From DASSQJ01 sp963772645 (GTDB lineage: Bacteria > Actinomycetota > Actinomycetes > Actinomycetales > Dermatophilaceae): DNA of 64,000 bases. The notes below the pieces were generated by a model. It saw only the letters and a list, made by a program, of their open reading frames with translations. It was not told where the DNA came from and did no database searches. The stretch covers positions 151,349-215,348 of the forward strand of contig CAVYYD010000002.1 of the NCBI GenBank assembly GCA_963772645.1, written 5' to 3'. The position numbers and the translations under genes were made by a program. Shown here in pieces: positions 57,084-64,000 of this stretch (its first letter is position 1; the number at the start of each line of letters is the position of its first letter).

Positions 57084-57137
57084 GGGCGGTCGCTTCGCGG
57101 CGTAGAGACGCAGGTTGCCCGTCAGGCGTCGAAGGCG
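57084..57137 (+). repeat. Outlying cassette-junction site S24 (two units)
   Basis: GGGCGGTCGCTTCGCGGCGT then AGAGACGCAG, followed by TTGCCCGTCAGGCGTCGAAG. The first resembles S6, the second S16 and S17. It is 13.7 kb right of the main array, directly after the P450 gene. Confidence 0.5.
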
Positions 57138-57227
57138 GTCTCGGTGGCCTTCTAGCTACTGGAGGTACCAGCCCGTGGACGCCTTGGGCCATTTCTGGCG
57201 TGCCGGTCCACTGCTGCAAACCGTCGA

Positions 57228-57418
57228 GCACGCTCTCTTTCGAGGTCCTGCCCGAGGGGCTGCGCACCATCGGCGACTGGTGGCCGTTCACGCCGGTCAT
57301 CCGCACCCTCCAGGAGCCGTGGCTCACCGGCGAGTGGGCCACGCGCGACTCGCTCGGCACGCTCGGCATGGGTGTCGTCGTTCTTGCCGTGGCGGGGCGC
57401 GCCTACCGGTGGGACTGA
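57228..57418 (+). pseudogene. ABC-2 permease C-terminal fragment
   Basis: FEVLPEGLRTIGDWWPFTPV then IRTLQEPWLTG and GTLGMGVVVLAVAGRAYRWD end at a TGA. This is the last loop and helix of an ABC-2 type drug or polysaccharide exporter permease. The rest is missing; S24 is at its left. Confidence 0.6.
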
Positions 57419-57461
57419 GCCGCTTCGACCCCCTGGTCATCGACGGTGCCGGCTCCCGGCG

Positions 57462-58040
57462 TCACCGCACTCGCGGAGCGGACCGTGACCGGGAGGCGAC
57501 CTTGACGCGGATGCGGCAGGTGAGGTCCTGACGACCGGTGCTGTCCAGGACGTGAGCCGCGACGTCGTCGCAGGCCCGGACGACCGCAGCCAGCTCGGCC
57601 TGCGGAGGCACGGTCGCGGTGAGGGCCAGGACGACCCGGTTCTTCTCCTCGAGAAGGCGTCCACTGGCCGAGGACACCGCGGGGCTATCCGCCAGGGAGG
57701 CGGCTGCGCCGGAGGCCAGTGCCGAGGCGTCCATCGTCAACCGCCCGCTCCGGTCGGTCCCCGGCAGCGCCAGCACGCCGACGCCGTTCGGCCTGAAGTG
57801 CGAGGCCAGCCAGACCAGCCCGACCACGGCGAGGACGAGCCCGCCGAGCAGCAGGGCCGTGGCCCACCACGCGACACCGGTCATGTCCTCGGCCAGGCCG
57901 ACCGTCAGGCCCGAGGGGGACCACCAGCCCGCCGGCAGTCCTCCCTCCGACCAGACGGCGAGCCAGATGCCGCCGAGAAGGAGTACGAGCGCCAGCACGA
58001 TGAGGAGCAGCCGGTCGACCATGGACGTGCGCGGGTTCAT
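57462..58040 (-). CDS. amaP: AmaP-like membrane anchor of Asp23
   Basis: A 192-aa protein. Two N-terminal helices: RLLLIVLALVLLLGGIWLAV (about 10-29) and WATALLLGGLVLAVVGLVWL (about 60-80). A cytoplasmic Asp23-like segment follows (NRVVLALTATVPPQAELAAV and LTCRIRVKVASRSRS). In Gram-positives AmaP ties Asp23/Gls24 proteins to the membrane. Last gene of the six-gene operon that begins at 59980. Confidence 0.8.
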   Translation of the reverse strand: MNPRTSMVDRLLLIVLALVLLLGGIWLAVWSEGGLPAGWWSPSGLTVGLAEDMTGVAWWATALLLGGLVLAVVGLVWLASHFRPNGVGVLALPGTDRSGRLTMDASALASGAAASLADSPAVSSASGRLLEEKNRVVLALTATVPPQAELAAVVRACDDVAAHVLDSTGRQDLTCRIRVKVASRSRSAPRVR

Positions 58041-58048
58041 CCGTCACC

Positions 58049-58582
58049 TCACCGGTTCACACGGGCGTTGAGGACGACACGCGGTGCTCGGCGAAGCGCC
58101 GTGAGGGCCTCGGTCACCGCCTCGCGCACGCTCGGTTCCACGTCGCTGGTCGTCGTGTGCGCCGACACCTCCACGGTGCGAGGGGATGCCGTGGCCGAGG
58201 CGGAGAGGACGCCGTCCTGCTGTTCGGCGACGGCGGCGGCGATCCGCTCGACGTCGGCCCACGTCAGCCACACCCCGGTCGCGGCCTCGAGCTCTGCTCC
58301 CCGGCGCCGGCCAGGGCGCAGGGCGACCCAGAGCAGGACCAGACCGAGAAGAGCGACGCCGACCGCGGCCACCGTCGTCACGGTCCCCGGCGTGACGGAC
58401 GCCTCTCCGCTGACCGTGGGGGTGAGGAGGGGGTCGCCCTCGGCCCACCCGAGCAGGACGATGGCGTCGTAGACCGCCAGCGCGCCGAGCGCGACCAGCA
58501 CCAGGGCGAGGAGCAACCCGACCACGCCTCCGGCCGGCGGCCGGCGCGGCACGGCAGCGGGGCTGAGCGTCGTCTCGTTCAC
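58049..58582 (-). CDS. DUF6286-type membrane protein of the Asp23 operon
   Basis: A 177-aa protein. Helices at about 20-45 (GVVGLLLALVLVALGALAVY) and 72-92 (VAAVGVALLGLVLLWVALRP), then a soluble domain with WLTWADVERIAAAVAEQQDG, VEVSAHTTTSDVEPSVREAV and VVLNARVNR. The C-terminal domain has Asp23-like alternation. Start overlaps the preceding gene by 4 bp. Probably a second membrane anchor for the same complex. Confidence 0.75.
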   Translation of the reverse strand: MNETTLSPAAVPRRPPAGGVVGLLLALVLVALGALAVYDAIVLLGWAEGDPLLTPTVSGEASVTPGTVTTVAAVGVALLGLVLLWVALRPGRRRGAELEAATGVWLTWADVERIAAAVAEQQDGVLSASATASPRTVEVSAHTTTSDVEPSVREAVTEALTALRRAPRVVLNARVNR

Positions 58583-58968
58583 TGCACCCGCCGCCTGGTG
58601 CCGGCGCTCGCCGGGACGAACGCGCCGACGGTGACGTCGACCCTGTCCACCGTCTTCCCGGTCAGCCGGCTCACGTGCTCACCGACGTGGCGCCGCAGCT
58701 CGGACGCGACGTCCTTCGCGCAGGCTTCCCACTCCACGGCGACCTTGAGGTCGATCCAGACCCGTTCGCCTGCGACGTCCACCGACACCCGAGGGGCGTC
58801 GGACGTGACGGCGGACAGGACGTCCGGGCCGGGCCGGTGCCTGACGACGCCCGGCACCTCCAGTGCGGCGCCCGCGGCGAGCCGCTCGAGGACCTTGTCG
58901 GCGATGGTCGTCCGTCCCGCCGCGCTCTCGTGCCGGGCGGTGGGCCGGGCAGCCGTCTCGTCAGCCAC
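58579..58968 (-). CDS. Asp23/Gls24-family envelope stress protein (short)
   Basis: A 129-aa protein: TTIADKVLERLAAGAALEVP, GVVRHRP, VSVDVAGERVWIDLKVAVEW and VASELRRHVGEHVSRLTGKT with VDRVDVTV. This is the Asp23 core. The GTG start at 58968 lies inside the end of the small membrane protein gene (8-bp overlap). Confidence 0.85.
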   Translation of the reverse strand: MADETAARPTARHESAAGRTTIADKVLERLAAGAALEVPGVVRHRPGPDVLSAVTSDAPRVSVDVAGERVWIDLKVAVEWEACAKDVASELRRHVGEHVSRLTGKTVDRVDVTVGAFVPASAGTRRRVQ

Positions 58969-59137
58969 GGCGCGCGCGGAAGATCGCGGGGATGTCCACG
59001 TCGCCGTCGAGCTGGGCGCCCAGGGCCAGGCCGATGGCTCCGAGGACCAGGGCGAGGAGGAAACCGGGCAGGCCCCCCACCACAGCGGCGATTCCCAGCA
59101 GCAGGCCTGCGATCAGGCCGATCGAGCTCTTACTCAT
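58961..59137 (-). CDS. 58-aa DUF2273-like small membrane protein
   Basis: MSKSSIGLIAGLLLGIAAVV then GGLPGFLLALVLGAIGLALG, ending DVDIPAIFRARRG. Two tightly packed hydrophobic helices with Gly, as in the small proteins encoded next to Asp23 in other Gram-positives. ATG 59137 with CCGGAGGTGGC. It overlaps both neighbours by 8 bp. Confidence 0.8.
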   Translation of the reverse strand: MSKSSIGLIAGLLLGIAAVVGGLPGFLLALVLGAIGLALGAQLDGDVDIPAIFRARRG

Positions 59138-59504
59138 GTGCCACCTCCGGTCGATCGATGTCCACCCGCTTCGGTGCCGAGGCCCCTGCGCCGAGGTCGC
59201 TCGCCGTCAGCAGGTCGTCGACGACGACGTCCACGCGCGCGCTGAGGACGCCGGCCAGGGCGGCCCGTACGGCGGACGCCCCCTCCTCGAGGGTGGTGGG
59301 ATAGACCAGCGCGACATGCACCTCGACCCGGTCCTGGGCGATACGGACGCCGGGCACCCGCCGGCCGGGCAGGTAGGTGCCGACCGCGGAGTGCTCCACC
59401 AGGCGGACGGTCTCGAGCGACCGCAGGGCCGCCACCACGGCATCGGCCTGGACCGCCGGGCGCGCGTCGACGTCGTTCGCCGACCCCCCGACCCGAGCGC
59501 TCAT
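59130..59504 (-). CDS. Asp23-operon hypothetical protein
   Basis: A 124-aa protein: DAVVAALRSLETVRLVEHSA, GVRIAQDRVEVHVALVYPTT and ALAGVLSARVDVVVDDLLTA. The strand-helix alternation suggests a diverged Asp23-type fold. Translationally coupled on both sides (ATGA with the gene before, 8-bp overlap after). No catalytic motif. Confidence 0.72.
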   Translation of the reverse strand: MSARVGGSANDVDARPAVQADAVVAALRSLETVRLVEHSAVGTYLPGRRVPGVRIAQDRVEVHVALVYPTTLEEGASAVRAALAGVLSARVDVVVDDLLTASDLGAGASAPKRVDIDRPEVAHE

Positions 59505-59980
59505 TGCACCCGGGGGGTGTCGGACTCGGAGCTGTCGGGCTCCTGTCCGGGGATGTTGATGTCGACGACGTTGACGTTGACCTCGGTGACCTCGAGACCG
59601 GTCATCCGGCTGATCGAGTTGATGACGTTCTTGCGCACGCCGTTGGCGACGTCGACGATGGACGTGCCGTACTCGACGACCACGTCGACGTCCGCCGCCG
59701 CCTGTCGCTCACCGACCTCGACGGTGACCCCTTGGGACGAGCTCCTGGCGCCGATGGCCTCACGCATCGCGCCCACCGCCCGGGCGGTGCCGCCGCCGAG
59801 CGCGTAGACGCCCGACACCTCTGACGCGGCGATGCCGACGATCTTCGCGACGACTCCGTCGGCGATGCTCGTGCGGCCCTGCTCGGTGACCAGGGCACTG
59901 AACTCGCCCGACCCGGTGGCGTCGGCTTGGTTCCGGCCGCCTGACGCTGCGCTCTTGCGGGGCTGTGCTGTCTCTGACAT
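59501..59980 (-). CDS. Asp23/Gls24-family envelope stress protein
   Basis: A 159-aa protein, first in the operon. TEQGRTSIADGVVAKIVGIA, EVSGVYALGGGTARAV, GVTVEVGERQAAADVDVVVE and NVINSISRMTGLEVTEVNVN with VVDINIPGQE is the full Asp23 domain. The N-terminus is disordered (SETAQPRKSAASGG). ATG 59980 is preceded by GAGAGGATC. Asp23 proteins form a membrane-associated layer in response to envelope or alkaline stress. The downstream five genes overlap one another or lie within 9 bp. Confidence 0.9.
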   Translation of the reverse strand: MSETAQPRKSAASGGRNQADATGSGEFSALVTEQGRTSIADGVVAKIVGIAASEVSGVYALGGGTARAVGAMREAIGARSSSQGVTVEVGERQAAADVDVVVEYGTSIVDVANGVRKNVINSISRMTGLEVTEVNVNVVDINIPGQEPDSSESDTPRVQ

Positions 59981-60283
59981 GACCGTGATCCTCTCGACGT
60001 CTGTCGAACCTTCGTACCACTCCACCTGCGGCGATGGTCCCTTAGAGCCGGCTGGCTTCCCTTCAGAGCACGCGCCCCGTCGAAGGTGCGGAGTGACTCC
60101 GGGAAGGGCAGAGCGGCGGCTGGGTGTCGGTCGGGGGCGCACGGTGCTGCTTCGTGACCGGTCGGGTGCCCCCGCTCGGATTCGGCTCGCCCGTGTCCGG
60201 CGCAAGGGCCACGCCGCAGACGTTCCGTCACCTCATCGGTCGCGGCGTCGATAACCTCCGGCGGTCGTCTGGACCGTCATTCG
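59981..60283. other. Upstream region of the Asp23 operon
   Basis: No gene supported. It should hold the promoter of the minus-strand operon; no clear -35/-10 pair was identified. Confidence 0.4.
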
Positions 60284-60565
60284 GTGGTGATGGTTCTCGA
60301 TCTGGCGCTCGTTTCGCGTGAACCACTCCTGGTCGACGCCTTCTCCATCGCGCTGATGAATCCGGAGCGGACGGCCGAGTACGGCGAAGTGGTGAGCCGG
60401 GCGTATCCACCGGAACGTCCCGATCACGAGCCCGCCGACTCCGACTCCGCGTCGGCCGCCCAGGCGGCCCTCGACGTCATGCGCGGCGAGGCGATGGGGC
60501 CGTGGATCGCAGACGGATCGCTCCACGTCGCCGCCCACATGGACTGCAAGTCGGCCAGATCCTAG
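60284..60565 (+). CDS. Uncertain 93-aa ORF
   Basis: VLDLALVSREPLLVDAFSIA, then LMNPERTAEYGEVVSRAYPP and AQAALDVMRGEAMGPWIADG. Composition looks coding (acidic, Ala-rich, few rare codons), but there is no clear ribosome site or family. The opposite strand is also open. Possibly a fragment. Confidence 0.3.
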   Translation: MVMVLDLALVSREPLLVDAFSIALMNPERTAEYGEVVSRAYPPERPDHEPADSDSASAAQAALDVMRGEAMGPWIADGSLHVAAHMDCKSARS

Positions 60566-60694
60566 TCGACGAGTCCACCGCCAGAGCACGCTCGTCGCAC
60601 ACCATTCGTCACGAACCCATGCGTCGATCCAGGTGTAGCCGGCCACGGGCTCGGTACCGCTCTGCACGCCGCGCCGCCGTCGCCCTGCCGACCT

Positions 60695-60784
60695 CGGCTG
60701 CTCGACCTGCCGTCGACGTCACAGTGGGCAACCCGGCGCGAACACGTCTACGAACGGCTGGGCTTCCGGGTGACCGCGGAATGA
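60695..60784 (+). pseudogene. GNAT acetyltransferase C-terminal fragment
   Basis: RLLDLPSTSQWATRREHVYE then RLGFRVTAE and TGA. YERLGFRV is the last strand of GNAT acetyltransferases. No upstream part of the domain was found. Confidence 0.45.
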
Positions 60785-61217
60785 TGGCGCATCAAGACCG
60801 CCGGCTGACCTGGGCCAGCCCGCGGCAAAGGGCTCACACTCGCTGTGGAAGGTCATGGCGATACGAACACGGCATGGCGGGATGCACGGCATCCCCATCG
60901 CGTCGAGCGTCACCGAGGCGCTCTGGCTTCGGGGCAGCGGGCGGCGGGCGCGCTGCACCGGCGTACCCGCGGCCTGACTCAGGTCCCCCACGGCCGACGC
61001 GCCACCGTGACCCGAGGCGCGCCCACCGTGGTGGTGCTTGGAAGTCCCGGAGAGCTGATGTGCTGTGCCTCCGCGCGGTCAGCGGACATGAGAATCGAGC
61101 CGCTTGTCTGACCCGCACCGGTGACGCTCCGCGAGCCGATGGCGGTTGAGGGAGAGGCCATCTGTTCCTCGACGGCGTTCTACGGTCGATGCGTGAGTCC
61201 GGAGCCATGCCGGAGGG
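60785..61217. other. Intergenic, no gene seen
   Basis: Short open frames on both strands without family resemblance or ribosome sites. It separates the GNAT fragment from the DUF6544-like gene. Confidence 0.4.
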
Positions 61218-62057
61218 TCAGTACGGACTCGAGACGTTGTAGTCGACGTCGGTGACGGTCACCCGGATGTAGGCGAAGTTGCCCTCTTCTCGCGTGTAGA
61301 CCGCCTCGCCCTCCGTCGGCACGCGAACCCCGTCGAACTCTCCGTATGCGTGAAACGGCGTCGACCACGGCACCACCGCGCCGTAGTCACGGTCGAATCT
61401 GTCTGCGGCCATATTCGTGGGGCGACCTTCGGCGTCGAAGAAGAAGACGGCTGTGCCGCTGACCCCCCCGTGGCTCAGTACCGCCCTCGCCGAGTCGTCA
61501 TCGATGGCTTCCCACGAGATCTCGGGGAGCAAGGCGCCGCCGGGGAACCACATGATTTCGTTGAGGAAGCGGAGCAGGTCCCCCTTGTCCATGTCGGCGC
61601 CCTCGTCCTGCGCCACCGGGAACAGTCCGAGCAGGCGCATCTCCAGTGTCCCGCGACCACCGAGATAGCTGTCCTTGCCGACGACGTGCACACCGGGTGC
61701 AATGCTGATGTCGGCCTTCCAGAGAAAGGCCGGCGGCTGCGTTGAGTAGTACTCCTCCGCGGTGAACGGGACCCAGCCGCGACCACCAAGCCGTAGCTCC
61801 CCCTGCTGCCGCAGCCGGACCGTGGCGGGGATCGAGCTGTCGACCGCCGCCCCGGACCATCGCAGCCAGCGCTGAACAGGCTCGGGAAGAGCCGCAATCT
61901 GGTCCGCGCTCACCCCGACATCCGACGCGGTCCGGTGCGGACCCAGCAACTCCTGGATCTCGCCACTCACCCGCCGGTCGAAGGCGTACCTGCCGACCAC
62001 AATGGCTGATGCCGCGCCCAGGACTACGCCAGCGAGTCCGCCCAGAAAGACCTTCAC
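61218..62057 (-). CDS. DUF6544-like membrane-anchored protein
   Basis: A 279-aa protein. The N-terminal helix is VFLGGLAGVVLGAASAIVVG. The outer part has LPEPVQRWLRWSGAA, RLRQQGELRLGGRGWVPFTA, EEYYSTQPPAFLWKADISIA and LLRFLNEIMWFPGGALLPEI, then FFFDAEGRPTNMAADRFDRD and PWSTPFHAYGEFDGVRVPTE. This order of motifs is typical of the family (also listed as DUF6920), whose function is unknown. GAAGAGGC precedes the ATG. Confidence 0.78.
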   Translation of the reverse strand: MKVFLGGLAGVVLGAASAIVVGRYAFDRRVSGEIQELLGPHRTASDVGVSADQIAALPEPVQRWLRWSGAAVDSSIPATVRLRQQGELRLGGRGWVPFTAEEYYSTQPPAFLWKADISIAPGVHVVGKDSYLGGRGTLEMRLLGLFPVAQDEGADMDKGDLLRFLNEIMWFPGGALLPEISWEAIDDDSARAVLSHGGVSGTAVFFFDAEGRPTNMAADRFDRDYGAVVPWSTPFHAYGEFDGVRVPTEGEAVYTREEGNFAYIRVTVTDVDYNVSSPY

Positions 62058-62348
62058 TGATAGATGCCTCTTCCTGCTTCTGACTCCCCGTGGGGCAGCC
62101 CACTTGCTGTCGAAGCAAAGGTACCGAGGTGTCCCAGTGGCCCAACCCTTTGCGGCGAACCGCTGGTAGGGCGCTCAGCTCGCAGCTGACGTCCCGGACG
62201 ACCCGTCCGATGATGACCGCCGCCGAGGTTCTGGTTCGGGGCAGCCGGACGCCCTGTACGACTGACGGGTATCACCTCAAGTGCTGGCATAGACGAACCC
62301 TCGACCTACCCTCATCGAGTAGCCCTATGTGGGCGGTAGGAGTCCCGC
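62058..62348. other. Intergenic, no gene seen
   Basis: Between the DUF6544-like gene and the IS256 end. No repeat or promoter was assigned. Confidence 0.4.
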
Positions 62349-63718
62349 GGAGTGGTGGGCTTTGAGGACATGCTCGATGCCTACCGGTCACTGCCTTCGA
62401 TGGCGGTGACGGTGTCAGTATCCCGCTCGGGGTAGAGCTTGGCCATGGAAGCTTCGGAGAGGTAGCGCCGGTCGTCGACGAGCCACTCGTCGTGGGTGTC
62501 GGCCAGGACGGCTCCGACCAGGCGGATCACGGCGGCCTCGTTGGGGAAGATCTCCACGACCCGGGCGCGGCGCTTGATCTCCTTGTTGAGCCGCTCGAGG
62601 GGGTTGGTGGACCAGATCTTGCGCCAGTGCTCCCTGGGGAAGGCGGCGAAGGCGAGGACCTCGGTCTTGGCGGCGTCCATCACCGGCCCGACCTTGCGGT
62701 AGCGGCCGGCCAGGTCGTCGCGGACCTTGTCCCACTGCCGGCTCATCGAGGCCAGGTCGGGCTGGGCGAAGATGGTGCGGAACAGCGCCGCGACCATCTC
62801 GGCCTCGCCCTTGGGAACGTGGGCCAGGACGTTGCGGATGAAATGCACCCGGCACCGCTGGTGGGAGCTGCCCTGCAGGGTGCGGGCGATCGCGGCGACC
62901 AGGCCGGCGTGCTGGTCGGAGATCACCAGCTTGACCCCGGACAGGCCGCGCTTCTTCAGCGAGGTCAGGAACCCCCGCCAGAAGACCTCGTCCTCGCTGT
63001 CGCCCACGTCCAGGCCGAGGACCTCGCGGCGGCCATCAGCGCTCACCCCGGTGGCCACGACCACGGCCTTGGAGACCACTATGGCGTGCTCGGTGCGCAC
63101 GTGCAGGTAGGTCGCGTCCAGGTACACGTAGGGGAAGGTGGTGTGGTCCAGCCGGCGGGTGCGGAACGCCCCGACGACCTCGTCCAGCCCGGCACAGATG
63201 CGGGACACCTCGGACTTGGAGATCCCCGACCCGCCGAGCGCGACGACCAGGTCATCGACCCTGCGGGTGGACACGCCCTGGACGTAAGCCTCCATGATCA
63301 CCGCGTGCAGGGCGTGGTCGATCCGCCGCCGCGGCACCAAGATGCTCGGGAAGAACGAGGCCCCGGAGCGGGCCTTGGGGATCCGCAACGCGACATCCCC
63401 GGCCTGGGTGGTGATCACCTTGCCGCGGGCACCGTTGCGCTCACCGGTGCGCGCCGCGGTGCGTTCGTACCGGGCGGCGCCGAAGTGCTCGACCGCCTCG
63501 GCCTCGATCAGCTCCTGCAGCACCAGACGCACGGACTCCTTGACCAGGTCCAGGCCATCGGTGGTGCGGAACGCCTCCAACAACTCGGACACGGCAGACT
63601 GTGGCAAGGCCATCGGTGAGCTCCTCTTCGATGAGTACTTGGCGGTACACATCGAGAATCTCGCCGGTGGCCCCCTTCACTCAGGAAGCCGCGCCGTCAC
63701 CCCAAACCCCACCACTCC
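62349..63718 (-). mobile_element. IS256-family insertion sequence
   Basis: 1370 bp bounded by inverted ends GGAGTGGTGGGCTTTGAGGA at 62349 and, on the other strand, GGAGTGGTGGGGTTTGGGGT from 63718 inward. The first 11 bases are identical. Immediate flanks (AGTCCCGC and TTGGGGCG) do not match, so no target duplication is seen. The size and ends fit IS256. Confidence 0.8.
62381..63613 (-). CDS. IS256-family transposase
   Basis: A 410-aa DDE transposase. LLEAFRTTDGLDLVKESVRL, then GDVALRIPKARSGASFFPSI and YVQGVSTRRVDDLVVALGGS. Catalytic residues: YVYLDATYLHVRTEHAIVVS (first Asp, about 168), LVISDQHAGLVAAIARTLQG (second Asp, about 235) and STNPLERLNKEIKRRARVVE (Glu, about 340). The CxxH signature is in HQRCRVHFIRNVLAHVP. 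Start MALPQSAVS at 63613. Intact. Confidence 0.95.
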   Translation of the reverse strand: MALPQSAVSELLEAFRTTDGLDLVKESVRLVLQELIEAEAVEHFGAARYERTAARTGERNGARGKVITTQAGDVALRIPKARSGASFFPSILVPRRRIDHALHAVIMEAYVQGVSTRRVDDLVVALGGSGISKSEVSRICAGLDEVVGAFRTRRLDHTTFPYVYLDATYLHVRTEHAIVVSKAVVVATGVSADGRREVLGLDVGDSEDEVFWRGFLTSLKKRGLSGVKLVISDQHAGLVAAIARTLQGSSHQRCRVHFIRNVLAHVPKGEAEMVAALFRTIFAQPDLASMSRQWDKVRDDLAGRYRKVGPVMDAAKTEVLAFAAFPREHWRKIWSTNPLERLNKEIKRRARVVEIFPNEAAVIRLVGAVLADTHDEWLVDDRRYLSEASMAKLYPERDTDTVTAIEGSDR

Positions 63719-63967
63719 TTGGGGCGCGGTCTGTGGGCGGAATGCCGCGGCTTGTATGCGTCCCACGAGGGCGCGCCGACAACCGGGCAGTTCACGGCCA
63801 GCGGCTGGACGCAGGAGATGCCCTGCCGTCGCTGTGGTGGCCGGGCCACGGGGCCCCGCCTCAATCGCCGGCAGGCCACCGCCGTGATAGCCGAGGCCAA
63901 TGGTGCCCACCCTGCGGTAACGAGGATCAACGATCGGGAGCGGATCTGGCACCAAGATGGCCCCTGA
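63719..63967 (+). other. Short open frame beside IS256, possibly a gene fragment
   Basis: The frame gives CRRCGGRATGPRLNRRQATA then IAEANGAHPAVTRINDRERI to a TGA at 63967. It starts exactly at the IS256 end, so if it is real the front was lost to the insertion. No family recognised. The last 33 bases hold nothing. Confidence 0.25.
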
Positions 63968-64000
63968 TCGGCGTTTCCGCAGTTCAGGGGCTGTCTTCGA

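Noticed and set aside
1..64000. CRISPR arrays, rRNA operons, replication origin
   Set aside because: No regularly spaced direct repeats with unique spacers, no rRNA-like stretches, and no DnaA-box cluster were seen. The junction motifs are too diverged and too widely spaced for CRISPR.

Overview
The window is high-GC DNA with actinobacterial codon use, GTG and TTG starts and tightly overlapping genes. The core at 5.2-11.95 kb (a dus-type gene, dgt, dnaG, then tRNA-Asn) and the Asp23/Gls24/AmaP operon near 58-60 kb fit a member of the Actinomycetota, plausibly the order Micrococcales. That placement is inference. No rRNA gene, CRISPR array or replication origin was seen.

Layout. 1-12 kb is ordinary chromosome: a TPR-like gene cut by the window edge, a SigE-like ECF sigma factor with its membrane partner, a sulfurtransferase, hydrolases, a tRNA-dihydrouridine synthase, a broken AbiEi-like gene, dgt, dnaG and tRNA-Asn with a terminator. 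12.3-18.9 kb holds a MetE-like/aldehyde dehydrogenase pair, a three-gene PRC-barrel operon, an IS21 remnant, and a duplicated membrane protein divergent from a TetR regulator with a perfect palindrome between them.

19.1-43.8 kb is the unusual part. It is a row of small, mostly one- or two-gene modules: about nine toxin-antitoxin pairs or remnants, YdeI, YjbR, Smr, META, a protein with four cold-shock domains, methyltransferases and short membrane proteins. Nearly every junction carries the same short motif, with core GGTCGACWGGCGGCG or variants, always in the same direction although the genes run both ways. One whole unit of 652 bp occurs twice, 19.7 kb apart, and both copies start and stop inside the motif. 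Several motifs are flanked by complementary outer arms. A complete tyrosine recombinase gene lies in the array with a copy of the motif about 100 bp upstream of its start. I read this as a gene-cassette array resembling an integron but without the standard GTTRRRY attC boxes.

44-55.7 kb is an insertion-sequence pile-up: a broken IS3, an ISL3, IS3 scraps, and an IS21 inserted two codons from the end of an IS110-type reading frame with a 6-bp target duplication, then a second IS110 transposase. Between them are a UPF0158 gene, an HNH endonuclease, a release-factor-like protein, a universal-stress-like protein and a broken lipoprotein gene. 55.9-57.4 kb has a cytochrome P450, one outlying copy of the cassette motif and an ABC permease scrap. 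57.5-60.0 kb is the six-gene Asp23 envelope operon on the minus strand. The end holds a DUF6544-like membrane protein and an IS256 element.

Several genes carry single stops or frameshifts: the AbiEi-like gene, an F420-type luciferase-like oxidoreductase, a DNA-binding regulator, a BrnT-like toxin and a lipoprotein. Some of these could be assembly errors in G or C runs.
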